DNA of 64,000 nt from Flammulina velutipes. Lineage: Eukaryota; Basidiomycota; Agaricomycetes; Agaricales; Physalacriaceae. The notes beneath the pieces are model-generated. The model was not told the DNA's origin. It saw nothing but the letters and a program-made list of their open reading frames with translations, and ran no database searches. The DNA is taken from assembly GCA_011800155.1 (NCBI GenBank), contig CM022376.1, forward strand, positions 1-64,000, given 5' to 3'. Made by a program: the position numbers and the translations under genes. Below, piece by piece: positions 27,705 through 41,800 of the stretch; position 1 is the first letter of the stretch, and each line of letters starts with the position of its first letter.

Positions 27705-30700
27705 CTGAGCTAGTTAGCACTCACATTTCCCGTTGACGTCTCTGGGAATGGGCCGGCATTTTTACGCTCACAAACAACATGTTCGCGGGACACTAAGCAG
27801 TTCCGTTCAACACGAACCTCAATACAAAAATACATACAAGACTCCGGACCATTACCCAGCAGTTCAGTTAACTTCAAACAGCACCTGTCTCTACCGCGCA
27901 CACTCTCTATGACTCTCGGTCATAATGACCCTCTACACGTAGATAATTGCTTGGTTTGATAGAGAGTTTGGTTGACTAAATGCAGGATCCTTGCACTCGT
28001 CAGAGTTGAATAATCATCTACGATACTTGTATGATAGCGCACTCTGCAGAGTCAGAGAGAGGCTGGCAACGCTGAGTCAATAAGATCGTAGCACACACAT
28101 TTCCCGTTGACGTCTCTGGGAATGGGCCGGCATTTTTACGCTCACCGTCTGACAGCAGACAGCTTCGAGTACATACAAGATCAGTCAGCACTCAATCTTC
28201 TCACTCTCGGAATAGGGCACTCTCGCTACGATGAATATTAAGCACACCCTTCCTCCTACGATCAAGAGTTTCGGGATCAAATAATTGAACACGGCTCAGT
28301 ACACTGCTCTACGGTTGGTTACTACCATACGACAACCACGCACCTCCCATAGACATCTCTAGCGATTGCTGCTTGACAAGAGTTTCAAAGAACACACAGC
28401 GTCAGTAAATACCTCACATCCTCCTCGTTAAACGGATGCAGGATCCTCGCGCTCGTCCATCTCCACAGTGGGAAATAGCCCGATAGTTGAATAATACAAC
28501 ATGGCCCCACCGCGCTAGCTCACTCTCCAGAGTCAGAGAACGCACATCGTAGCACTCACATTTCCCGTTGACGTCTCTGGGAATGGGCCGGCATTTTTAC
28601 GCTCACAAACAACATGTTCGCGGGACACTAAGCAGTTCCGTTCAACACGAACCTCAATACAAAAAATACATACAAGACTCCGGACCATTACACAGCAGTT
28701 CGGTTAACTTCAAACAGCACCCGTCTCTACCGCGCACACTCTCTATGACTCTCGGTCATAATGACCCTCTACACGTAGATAATTGCTTGGTTTGATAGAG
28801 AGTTTGGTTGACTAAATGCAGGATCCTTGCACTCGTCAGAGTTGAATAATCATCTACGATACTTGTATGATAGCGCACTCTGCAGAGTCAGAGAGAGGCT
28901 GGCAACGCACATCAACTTTGAGTCAATAAGATCGTAGCACACACATTTCCCGTTGACGTCTCTGGGAATGGGCCGGCATTTTTACGCTCACCGTCTGACA
29001 GCAGACAGCTTCGAGTACATACAAGATCAGTCAGCACTCAATCTTCCTTACGCGCTCTCACTCTCGGAATAGGGCACTCTTGCTACGATGAATATTAAGC
29101 ACACCCTTCCTCCTACAATCAAGAGTTTCGGGATCAAATAATTGAACACGGCTCAGTACACTGCTCTACGGTTGGTTACTACCATACGACAACCACGCAC
29201 CTCCCATAGACATCTCTAGTGATTGCTGCTTGACAAGAGTTTCAAAGAACGCACAGCGGCAGTAAATACCTCACATCCTCCTCGTTAAACGGATGCAGGA
29301 TCCTCGCGCTCGTCCATCTCCACAGTGGGAAATAGCCCGATAGTTGAATAATACAACACGGCCCCACCGCGCTAGCTCACTCTCCAGAGTCAGAGAACGC
29401 ACATCGTAGCACTCACATTTCCCGTTGACGTCTCTGGGAATGGGCCGGCATTTTTACGCTCACAAACAACATGTTCGCGGGACACTAAGCAGTTCCGTTC
29501 AACACGAACCTCAATACAAAAAATACATACAAGACTCCGGACCATTACACAGCAGTTCGGTTAACTTCAAACAGCACCCGTCTCTACCGCGCACACTCTC
29601 TATGACTCTCGGTCATAATGACCCTCTACACGTAGATAATTGCTTGGTTTGATAGAGAGTTTGGTTGACTAAATGCAGGATCCTTGCACTCGTCAGAGTT
29701 GAATAATCATCTACGATACTTGTATGATAGCGCACTCTGCAGAGTCAGAGAGAGGCTGGCAACGCACATCAACTTTGAGTCAATAAGATCGTAGCACACA
29801 CATTTCCCGTTGACGTCTCTGGGAATGGGCCGGCATTTTTACGCTCACCGTCTGACAGCAGACAGCTTCGAGTACATACAAGATCAGTCAGCACTCAATC
29901 TTCCTTACGCGCTCTCACTCTCGGAATAGGGCACTCTTGCTACGATGAATATTAAGCACACCCTTCCTCCTACAATCAAGAGTTTCGGGATCAAATAATT
30001 GAACACGGCTCAGTACACTGCTCTACGGTTGGTTACTACCATACGACAACCACGCACCTCCCATAGACATCTCTAGTGATTGCTGCTTGACAAGAGTTTC
30101 AAAGAACGCACAGCGGCAGTAAATACCTCACATCCTCCTCGTTAAACGGATGCAGGATCCTCGCGCTCGTCCATCTCCACAGTGGGAAATAGCCCGATAG
30201 TTGAATAATACAACACGGCCCCACCGCGCTAGCTCACTCTCCAGAGTCAGAGAACGCACATCGTAGCACTCACATTTCCCGTTGACGTCTCTGGGAATGG
30301 GCCGGCATTTTTACGCTCACAAACAACATGTTCGCGGGACACTAAGCAGTTCCGTTCAACACGAACCTCAATACAAAAATACATACAAGACTCCGGACCA
30401 TTACCCAGCAGTTCAGTTAACTTCAAACAGCACCTGTCTCTACCGCGCACACTCTCTATGACTCTCGGTCATAATGACCCTCTACACGTAGATAATTGCT
30501 TGGTTTGATAGAGAGTTTGGTTGACTAAATGCAGGATCCTTGCACTCGTCAGAGTTGAATAATCATCTACGATACTTGTATGATAGCGCACTCTGCAGAG
30601 TCAGAGAGAGGCTGGCAACGCTGAGTCAATAAGATCGTAGCACACACATTTCCCGTTGACGTCTCTGGGAATGGGCCGGCATTTTTACGCTCACCGTCTG

Positions 30701-33700
30701 ACAGCAGACAGCTTCGAGTACATACAAGATCAGTCAGCACTCAATCTTCTCACTCTCGGAATAGGGCACTCTCGCTACGATGAATATTAAGCACACCCTT
30801 CCTCCTACGATCAAGAGTTTCGGGATCAAATAATTGAACACGGCTCAGTACACTGCTCTACGGTTGGTTACTACCATACGACAACCACGCACCTCCCATA
30901 GACATCTCTAGCGATTGCTGCTTGACAAGAGTTTCAAAGAACACACAGCGGCAGTAAATACCTCACATCCTCCTCGTTAAACGGATGCAGGATCCTCGCG
31001 CTCGTCCATCTCCACAGTGGGAAATAGCCCGATAGTTGAATAATACAACACGGCCCCACCGCGCTAGCTCACTCTCCAGAGTCAGAGAACGCACATCGTA
31101 GCACTCACATTTCCCGTTGACGTCTCTGGGAATGGGCCGGCATTTTTACGCTCACAAACAACATGTTCGCGGGACACTAAGCAGTTCCGTTCAACACGAA
31201 CCTCAATACAAAAAATACATACAAGACTCCGGACCATTACACAGCAGTTCGGTTAACTTCAAACAGCACCCGTCTCTACCGCGCACACTCTCTATGACTC
31301 TCGGTCATAATGACCCTCTACACGTAGATAATTGCTTGGTTTGATAGAGAGTTTGGTTGACTAAATGCAGGATCCTTGCACTCGTCAGAGTTGAATAATC
31401 ATCTACGATACTTGTATGATAGCGCACTCTGCAGAGTCAGAGAGAGGCTGGCAACGCACATCAACTTTGAGTCAATAAGATCGTAGCACACACATTTCCC
31501 GTTGACGTCTCTGGGAATGGGCCGGCATTTTTACGCTCACCGTCTGACAGCAGACAGCTTCGAGTACATACAAGATCAGTCAGCACTCAATCTTCCTTAC
31601 GCGCTCTCACTCTCGGAATAGGGCACTCTTGCTACGATGAATATTAAGCACACCCTTCCTCCTACAATCAAGAGTTTCGGGATCAAATAATTGAACACGG
31701 CTCAGTACACTGCTCTACGGTTGGTTACTACCATACGACAACCACGCACCTCCCATAGACATCTCTAGTGATTGCTGCTTGACAAGAGTTTCAAAGAACG
31801 CACAGCGGCAGTAAATACCTCACATCCTCCTCGTTAAACGGATGCAGGATCCTCGCGCTCGTCCATCTCCACAGTGGGAAATAGCCCGATAGTTGAATAA
31901 TACAACACGGCCCCACCGCGCTAGCTCACTCTCCAGAGTCAGAGAACGCACATCGTAGCACTCACATTTCCCGTTGACGTCTCTGGGAATGGGCCGGCAT
32001 TTTTACGCTCACAAACAACATGTTCGCGGGACACTAAGCAGTTCCGTTCAACACGAACCTCAATACAAAAATACATACAAGACTCCGGACCATTACCAGC
32101 AGTTCAGTTAACTTCAAACAGCACCTGTCTCTACCGCGCACACTCTCTATGACTCTCGGTCATAATGACCCTCTACACGTAGATAATTGCTTGGTTTGAT
32201 AGAGAGTTTGGTTGACTAAATGCAGGATCCTTGCACTCGTCAGAGTTGAATAATCATCTACGATACTTGTATGATAGCGCACTCTGCAGAGTCAGAGAGA
32301 GGCTGGCAACGCTGAGTCAATAAGATCGTAGCACACACATTTCCCGTTGACGTCTCTGGGAATGGGCCGGCATTTTTACGCTCACCGTCTGACAGCAGAC
32401 AGCTTCGAGTACATACAAGATCAGTCAGCACTCAATCTTCTCACTCTCGGAATAGGGCACTCTCGCTACGATGAATATTAAGCACACCCTTCCTCCTACG
32501 ATCAAGAGTTTCGGGATCAAATAATTGAACACGGCTCAGTACACTGCTCTACGGTTGGTTACTACCATACGACAACCACGCACCTCCCATAGACATCTCT
32601 AGCGATTGCTGCTTGACAAGAGTTTCAAAGAACACACAGCGTCAGTAAATACCTCACATCCTCCTCGTTAAACGGATGCAGGATCCTCGCGCTCGTCCAT
32701 CTCCACAGTGGGAAATAGCCCGATAGTTGAATAATACAACATGGCCCCACCGCGCTAGCTCACTCTCCAGAGTCAGAGAACGCACATCGTAGCACTCACA
32801 TTTCCCGTTGACGTCTCTGGGAATGGGCCGGCATTTTTACGCTCACAAACAACATGTTCGCGGGACACTAAGCAGTTCCGTTCAACACGAACCTCAATAC
32901 AAAAATACATACAAGACTCCGGACCATTACACAGCAGTTCGGTTAACTTCAAACAGCACCCGTCTCTACCGCGCACACTCTCTATGACTCTCGGTCATAA
33001 TGACCCTCTACACGTAGATAATTGCTTGGTTTGATAGAGAGTTTGGTTGACTAAATGCAGGATCCTTGCACTCGTCAGAGTTGAATAATCATCTACGATA
33101 CTTGTATGATAGCGCACTCTGCAGAGTCAGAGAGAGGCTGGCAACGCACATCAACTTTGAGTCAATAAGATCGTAGCACACACATTTCCCGTTGACGTCT
33201 CTGGGAATGGGCCGGCATTTTTACGCTCACCGTCTGACAGCAGACAGCTTCGAGTACATACAAGATCAGTCAGCACTCAATCTTCCTTACGCGCTCTCAC
33301 TCTCGGAATAGGGCACTCTCGCTACGATGAATATTAAGCACACCCTTCCTCCTACGATCAAGAGTTTCGGGATCAAATAATTGAACACGGCTCAGTACAC
33401 TGCTCTACGGTTGGTTACTACCATACGACAACCACGCACCTCCCATAGACATCTCTAGCGATTGCTGCTTGACAAGAGTTTCAAAGAACACACAGCGTCA
33501 GTAAATACCTCACATCCTCCTCGTTAAACGGATGCAGGATCCTCGCGCTCGTCCATCTCCACAGTGGGAAATAGCCCGATAGTTGAATAATACAACACGG
33601 CCCCACCGCGCTAGCTCACTCTCCAGAGTCAGAGAACGCACATCGTAGCACTCACATTTCCCGTTGACGTCTCTGGGAATGGGCCGGCATTTTTACGCTC

Positions 33701-35869
33701 ACAAACAACATGTTCGCGGGACACTAAGCAGTTCCGTTCAACACGAACCTCAATACAAAAATACATACAAGACTCCGGACCATTACACAGCAGTTCGGTT
33801 AACTTCAAACAGCACCTGTCTCTACCGCGCACACTCTCTATGACTCTCGGTCATAATGACCCTCTACACGTAGATAATTGCTTGGTTTGATAGAGAGTTT
33901 GGTTGACTAAATGCAGGATCCTTGCACTCGTCAGAGTTGAATAATCATCTACGATACTTGTATGATAGCGCACTCTGCAGAGTCAGAGAGAGGCTGGCAA
34001 CACACATCAACTTTGAGTCAATAAGATCGTAGCACACACATTTCCCGTTGACGTCTCTGGGAATGGGCCGGCATTTTTACGCTCACCGTCTGACAGCAGA
34101 CAGCTTCGAGTACATACAAGATCAGTCAGCACTCAATCTTCCTTACGCGCTCTCACTCTCGGAATAGGGCACTCTCGCTACAATGAATATTAAGCACACC
34201 CTTCCTCCTACAATCAAGAGTTTCGGGATCAAATAATTGAACACGGCTCAGTACACTGCTCTACGGTTGGTTACTACCATACGACAACCACGCACCTCCC
34301 ATAGACATCTCTAGCGATTGCTGCTTGACAAGAGTTTCAAAGAACGCACAGCGGCAGTAAATACCTCACATCCTCCTCGTTAAACGGATGCAGGATCCTC
34401 GCGCTCGTCCATCTCCACAGTGGGAAATAGCCCGATAGTTGAATAATACAACACGGCCCCACCGCGCTAGCTCACTCTCCAGAGTCAGAGAACGCACATC
34501 GTAGCACTCACATTTCCCGTTGACGTCTCTGGGAATGGGCCGGCATTTTTACGCTCACAAACAACATGTTCGCGGGACACTAAGCAGTTCCGTTCAACAC
34601 GAACCTCAATACAAAAATACATACAAGACTCCGGACCATTACACAGCAGTTCGGTTAACTTCAAACAGCACCTGTCTCTACCGCGCACACTCTCTATGAC
34701 TCTCGGTCATAATGACCCTCTACACGTAGATAATTGCTTGGTTTGATAGAGAGTTTGGTTGACTAAATGCAGGATCCTTGCACTCGTCAGAGTTGAATAA
34801 TCATCTACGATACTTGTATGATAGCGCACTCTGCAGAGTCAGAGAGAGGCTGGCAACGCACATCAACTTTGAGTCAATAAGATCGTAGCACACACATTTC
34901 CCGTTGACGTCTCTGGGAATGGGCCGGCATTTTTACGCTCACCGTCTGACAGCAGACAGCTTCGAGTACATACAAGATCAGTCAGCACTCAATCTTCCTT
35001 ACGCGCTCTCACTCTCGGAATAGGGCACTCTCGCTACGATGAATATTAAGCACACCCTTCCTCCTACAATCAAGAGTTTCGGGATCAAATAATTGAACAC
35101 GGCTCAGTACACTGCTCTACGGTTGGTTACTACCATACGACAACCACGCACCTCCCATAGACATCTCTAGCGATTGCTGCTTGACAAGAGTTTCAAAGAA
35201 CGCACAGCGGCAGTAAATACCTCACATCCTCCTCGTTAAACGGATGCAGGATCCTCGCGCTCGTCCATCTCCACAGTGGGAAATAGCCCGATAGTTGAAT
35301 AATACAACACGGCCCCACCGCGCTAGCTCACTCTCCAGAGTCAGAGAACGCACATCGTAGCACTCACATTTCCCGTTGACGTCTCTGGGAATGGGCCGGC
35401 ATTTTTACGCTCACAAACAACATGTTCGCGGGACACTAAGCAGTTCCGTTCAACACGAACCTCAATACAAAAATACATACAAGACTCCGGACCATTACAC
35501 AGCAGTTCGGTTAACTTCAAACAGCACCTGTCTCTACCGCGCACACTCTCTATGACTCTCGGTCATAATGACCCTCTACACGTAGATAATTGCTTGGTTT
35601 GATAGAGAGTTTGGTTGACTAAATGCAGGATCCTTGCACTCGTCAGAGTTGAATAATCATCTACGATACTTGTATGATAGCGCACTCTGCAGAGTCAGAG
35701 AGAGGCTGGCAACGCACATCAACTTTGAGTCAATAAGATCGTAGCACACACATTTCCCGTTGACGTCTCTGGAAATGGGCCGGCATTTTTACGCTCACCG
35801 TCTGACAGCAGACAGCTTCGAGTACATACAAGATCAGTCAGCACTCAATCTTCCTTACGCGCTCTCACT

Positions 35870-35876
35870 CTCGCTA
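35870..35876. repeat. satellite unit with 16-bp internal deletion
   Basis: The unit starting at 35,365 is 841 bp. It lacks the GGAATAGGGCACTCTC segment found in the others, with CTCTCG on both sides of the lost piece, consistent with slippage between short direct repeats. Confidence 0.8.
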
Positions 35877-38800
35877 CGATGAATATTAAGCACACCCTTC
35901 CTCCTACGATCAAGAGTTTCGGGATCAAATAATTGAACACGGCTCAGTACACCGCTCTACGGTTGGTTACTACCATACGACAACCACGCACCTCCCATAG
36001 ACATCTCTAGCGATTGCTGCTTGACAAGAGTTTCAAAGAACGCACAGCGTCAGTAAATACCTCACATCCTCCTCGTTAAACGGATGCAGGATCCTCGCGC
36101 TCGTCCATCTCCCACAGTGGGAAATAGCCCGATAGTTGAATAATACAACACGGCCCCACCGCGCTAGCTCACTCTCCAGAGTCAGAGAACGCACATCGTA
36201 GCACTCACATTTCCCGTTGACGTCTCTGGGAATGGGCCGGCATTTTTACGCTCACAAACAACATGTTCGCGGGACACTAAGCAGTTCCGTTCAACACGAA
36301 CCTCAATACAAAAATACATACAAGACTCCGGACCATTACACAGCAGTTCGGTTAACTTCAAACAGCACCTGTCTCTACCGCGCACACTCTCTATGACTCT
36401 CGGTCATAATGACCCTCTACACGTAGATAATTGCTTGGTTTGATAGAGAGTTTGGTTGACTAAATGCAGGATCCTTGCACTCGTCAGAGTTGAATAATCA
36501 TCTACGATACTTGTATGATAGCGCACTCTGCAGAGTCAGAGAGAGGCTGGCAACGCACATCAACTTTGAGTCAATAAGATCGTAGCACACACATTTCCCG
36601 TTGACGTCTCTGGGAATGGGCCGGCATTTTTACGCTCACCGTCTGACAGCAGACAGCTTCGAGTACATACAAGATCAGTCAGCACTCAATCTTCCTTACG
36701 CGCTCTCACTCTCGGAATAGGGCACTCTCGCTACAATGAATATTAAGCACACCCTTCCTCCTACAATCAAGAGTTTCGGGATCAAATAATTGAACACGGC
36801 TCAGTACACTGCTCTACGGTTGGTTACTACCATACGACAACCACGCACCTCCCATAGACATCTCTAGCGATTGCTGCTTGACAAGAGTTTCAAAGAACAC
36901 ACAGCGTCAGTAAATACCTCACATCCTCCTCGTTAAACGGATGCAGGATCCTCGCGCTCGTCCATCTCCACAGTGGGAAATAGCCCGATAGTTGAATAAT
37001 ACAACATGGCCCCACCGCGCTAGCTCACTCTCCAGAGTCAGAGAACGCACATCGTAGCACTCACATTTCCCGTTGACGTCTCTGGGAATGGGCCGGCATT
37101 TTTACGCTCACAAACAACATGTTCGCGGGACACTAAGCAGTTCCGTTCAACACGAACCTCAATACAAAAAATACATACAAGACTCCGGACCATTACACAG
37201 CAGTTCGGTTAACTTCAAACAGCACCCGTCTCTACCGCGCACACTCTCTATGACTCTCGGTCATAATGACCCTCTACACGTAGATAATTGCTTGGTTTGA
37301 TAGAGAGTTCGGTTGACTAAATGCAGGATCCTTGCACTCGTCAGAGTTGAATAATCATCTACGATACTTGTATGATAGCGCACTCTGCAGAGTCAGAGAG
37401 AGGCTGGCAACGCTGAGTCAATAAGATCGTAGCACACACATTTCCCGTTGACGTCTCTGGGAATGGGCCGGCATTTTTACGCTCACCGTCTGACAGCAGA
37501 CAGCTTCGAGTACATACAAGATCAGTCAGCACTCAATCTTCCTTACGCGCTCTCACTCTCGGAATAGGGCACTCTTGCTACGATGAATATTAAGCACACC
37601 CTTCCTCCTACAATCAAGAGTTTCGGGATCAAATAATTGAACACGGCTCAGTACACTGCTCTACGGTTGGTTACTACCATACGACAACCACGCACCTCCC
37701 ATAGACATCTCTAGTGATTGCTGCTTGACAAGAGTTTCAAAGAACGCACAGCGGCAGTAAATACCTCACATCCTCCTCGTTAAACGGATGCAGGATCCTC
37801 GCGCTCGTCCATCTCCACAGTGGGAAATAGCCCGATAGTTGAATAATACAACACGGCCCCACCGCGCTAGCTCACTCTCCAGAGTCAGAGAACGCACATC
37901 GTAGCACTCACATTTCCCGTTGACGTCTCTGGGAATGGGCCGGCATTTTTACGCTCACAAACAACATGTTCGCGGGACACTAAGCAGTTCCGTTCAACAC
38001 GAACCTCAATACAAAAATACATACAAGACTCCGGACCATTACACAGCAGTTCGGTTAACTTCAAACAGCACCTGTCTCTACCGCGCACACTCTCTATGAC
38101 TCTCGGTCATAATGACCCTCTACACGTAGATAATTGCTTGGTTTGATAGAGAGTTTGGTTGACTAAATGCAGGATCCTTGCACTCGTCAGAGTTGAATAA
38201 TCATCTACGATACTTGTATGATAGCGCACTCTGCAGAGTCAGAGAGAGGCTGGCAACGCTGAGTCAATAAGATCGTAGCACACACATTTCCCGTTGACGT
38301 CTCTGGGAATGGGCCGGCATTTTTACGCTCACCGTCTGACAGCAGACAGCTTCGAGTACATACAAGATCAGTCAGCACTCAATCTTCTCACTCTCGGAAT
38401 AGGGCACTCTCGCTACGATGAATATTAAGCACACCCTTCCTCCTACGATCAAGAGTTTCGGGATCAAATAATTGAACACGGCTCAGTACACTGCTCTACG
38501 GTTGGTTACTACCATACGACAACCACGCACCTCCCATAGACATCTCTAGCGATTGCTGCTTGACAAGAGTTTCAAAGAACGCACAGCGTCAGTAAATACC
38601 TCACATCCTCCTCGTTAAACGGATGCAGGATCCTCGCGCTCGTCCATCTCCACAGTGGGAAATAGCCCGATAGTTGAATAATACAACACGGCCCCACCGC
38701 GCTAGCTCACTCTCCAGAGTCAGAGAACGCACATCGTAGCACTCACATTTCCCGTTGACGTCTCTGGGAATGGGCCGGCATTTTTACGCTCACAAACAAC

Positions 38801-41800
38801 ATGTTCGCGGGACACTAAGCAGTTCCGTTCAACACGAACCTCAATACAAAAATACATACAAGACTCCGGACCATTACACAGCAGTTCGGTTAACTTCAAA
38901 CAGCACCTGTCTCTACCGCGCACACTCTCTATGACTCTCGGTCATAATGACCCTCTACACGTAGATAATTGCTTGGTTTGATAGAGAGTTTGGTTGACTA
39001 AATGCAGGATCCTTGCACTCGTCAGAGTTGAATAATCATCTACGATACTTGTATGATAGCGCACTCTGCAGAGTCAGAGAGAGGCTGGCAACGCTGAGTC
39101 AATAAGATCGTAGCACACACATTTCCCGTTGACGTCTCTGGGAATGGGCCGGCATTTTTACGCTCACCGTCTGACAGCAGACAGCTTCGAGTACATACAA
39201 GATCAGTCAGCACTCAATCTTCTCACTCTCGGAATAGGGCACTCTCGCTACGATGAATATTAAGCACACCCTTCCTCCTACGATCAAGAGTTTCGGGATC
39301 AAATAATTGAACACGGCTCAGTACACTGCTCTACGGTTGGTTACTACCATACGACAACCACGCACCTCCCATAGACATCTCTAGCGATTGCTGCTTGACA
39401 AGAGTTTCAAAGAACACACAGCGTCAGTAAATACCTCACATCCTCCTCGTTAAACGGATGCAGGATCCTCGCGCTCGTCCATCTCCACAGTGGGAAATAG
39501 CCCGATAGTTGAATAATACAACATGGCCCCACCGCGCTAGCTCACTCTCCAGAGTCAGAGAACGCACATCGTAGCACTCACATTTCCCGTTGACGTCTCT
39601 GGGAATGGGCCGGCATTTTTACGCTCACAAACAACATGTTCGCGGGACACTAAGCAGTTCCGTTCAACACGAACCTCAATACAAAAAATACATACAAGAC
39701 TCCGGACCATTACACAGCAGTTCGGTTAACTTCAAACAGCACCCGTCTCTACCGCGCACACTCTCTATGACTCTCGGTCATAATGACCCTCTACACGTAG
39801 ATAATTGCTTGGTTTGATAGAGAGTTCGGTTGACTAAATGCAGGATCCTTGCACTCGTCAGAGTTGAATAATCATCTACGATACTTGTATGATAGCGCAC
39901 TCTGCAGAGTCAGAGAGAGGCTGGCAACGCTGAGTCAATAAGATCGTAGCACACACATTTCCCGTTGACGTCTCTGGGAATGGGCCGGCATTTTTACGCT
40001 CACCGTCTGACAGCAGACAGCTTCGAGTACATACAAGATCAGTCAGCACTCAATCTTCTCACTCTCGGAATAGGGCACTCTCGCTACGATGAATATTAAG
40101 CACACCCTTCCTCCTACGATCAAGAGTTTCGGGATCAAATAATTGAACACGGCTCAGTACACTGCTCTACGGTTGGTTACTACCATACGACAACCACGCA
40201 CCTCCCATAGACATCTCTAGCGATTGCTGCTTGACAAGAGTTTCAAAGAACACACAGCGTCAGTAAATACCTCACATCCTCCTCGTTAAACGGATGCAGG
40301 ATCCTCGCGCTCGTCCATCTCCACAGTGGGAAATAGCCCGATAGTTGAATAATACAACATGGCCCCACCGCGCTAGCTCACTCTCCAGAGTCAGAGAACG
40401 CACATCGTAGCACTCACATTTCCCGTTGACGTCTCTGGGAATGGGCCGGCATTTTTACGCTCACAAACAACATGTTCGCGGGACACTAAGCAGTTCCGTT
40501 CAACACGAACCTCAATACAAAAAATACATACAAGACTCCGGACCATTACACAGCAGTTCGGTTAACTTCAAACAGCACCCGTCTCTACCGCGCACACTCT
40601 CTATGACTCTCGGTCATAATGACCCTCTACACGTAGATAATTGCTTGGTTTGATAGAGAGTTTGGTTGACTAAATGCAGGATCCTTGCACTCGTCAGAGT
40701 TGAATAATCATCTACGATACTTGTATGATAGCGCACTCTGCAGAGTCAGAGAGAGGCTGGCAACGCACATCAACTTTGAGTCAATAAGATCGTAGCACAC
40801 ACATTTCCCGTTGACGTCTCTGGGAATGGGCCGGCATTTTTACGCTCACCGTCTGACAGCAGACAGCTTCGAGTACATACAAGATCAGTCAGCACTCAAT
40901 CTTCCTTACGCGCTCTCACTCTCGGAATAGGGCACTCTTGCTACGATGAATATTAAGCACACCCTTCCTCCTACAATCAAGAGTTTCGGGATCAAATAAT
41001 TGAACACGGCTCAGTACACTGCTCTACGGTTGGTTACTACCATACGACAACCACGCACCTCCCATAGACATCTCTAGTGATTGCTGCTTGACAAGAGTTT
41101 CAAAGAACGCACAGCGGCAGTAAATACCTCACATCCTCCTCGTTAAACGGATGCAGGATCCTCGCGCTCGTCCATCTCCACAGTGGGAAATAGCCCGATA
41201 GTTGAATAATACAACACGGCCCCACCGCGCTAGCTCACTCTCCAGAGTCAGAGAACGCACATCGTAGCACTCACATTTCCCGTTGACGTCTCTGGGAATG
41301 GGCCGGCATTTTTACGCTCACAAACAACATGTTCGCGGGACACTAAGCAGTTCCGTTCAACACGAACCTCAATACAAAAATACATACAAGACTCCGGACC
41401 ATTACACAGCAGTTCGGTTAACTTCAAACAGCACCTGTCTCTACCGCGCACACTCTCTATGACTCTCGGTCATAATGACCCTCTACACGTAGATAATTGC
41501 TTGGTTTGATAGAGAGTTCGGTTGACTAAATGCAGGATCCTTGCACTCGTCAGAGTTGAATAATCATCTACGATACTTGTATGATAGCGCACTCTGCAGA
41601 GTCAGAGAGAGGCTGGCAACGCTGAGTCAATAAGATCGTAGCACACACATTTCCCGTTGACGTCTCTGGGAATGGGCCGGCATTTTTACGCTCACCGTCT
41701 GACAGCAGACAGCTTCGAGTACATACAAGATCAGTCAGCACTCAATCTTCTCACTCTCGGAATAGGGCACTCTCGCTACGATGAATATTAAGCACACCCT

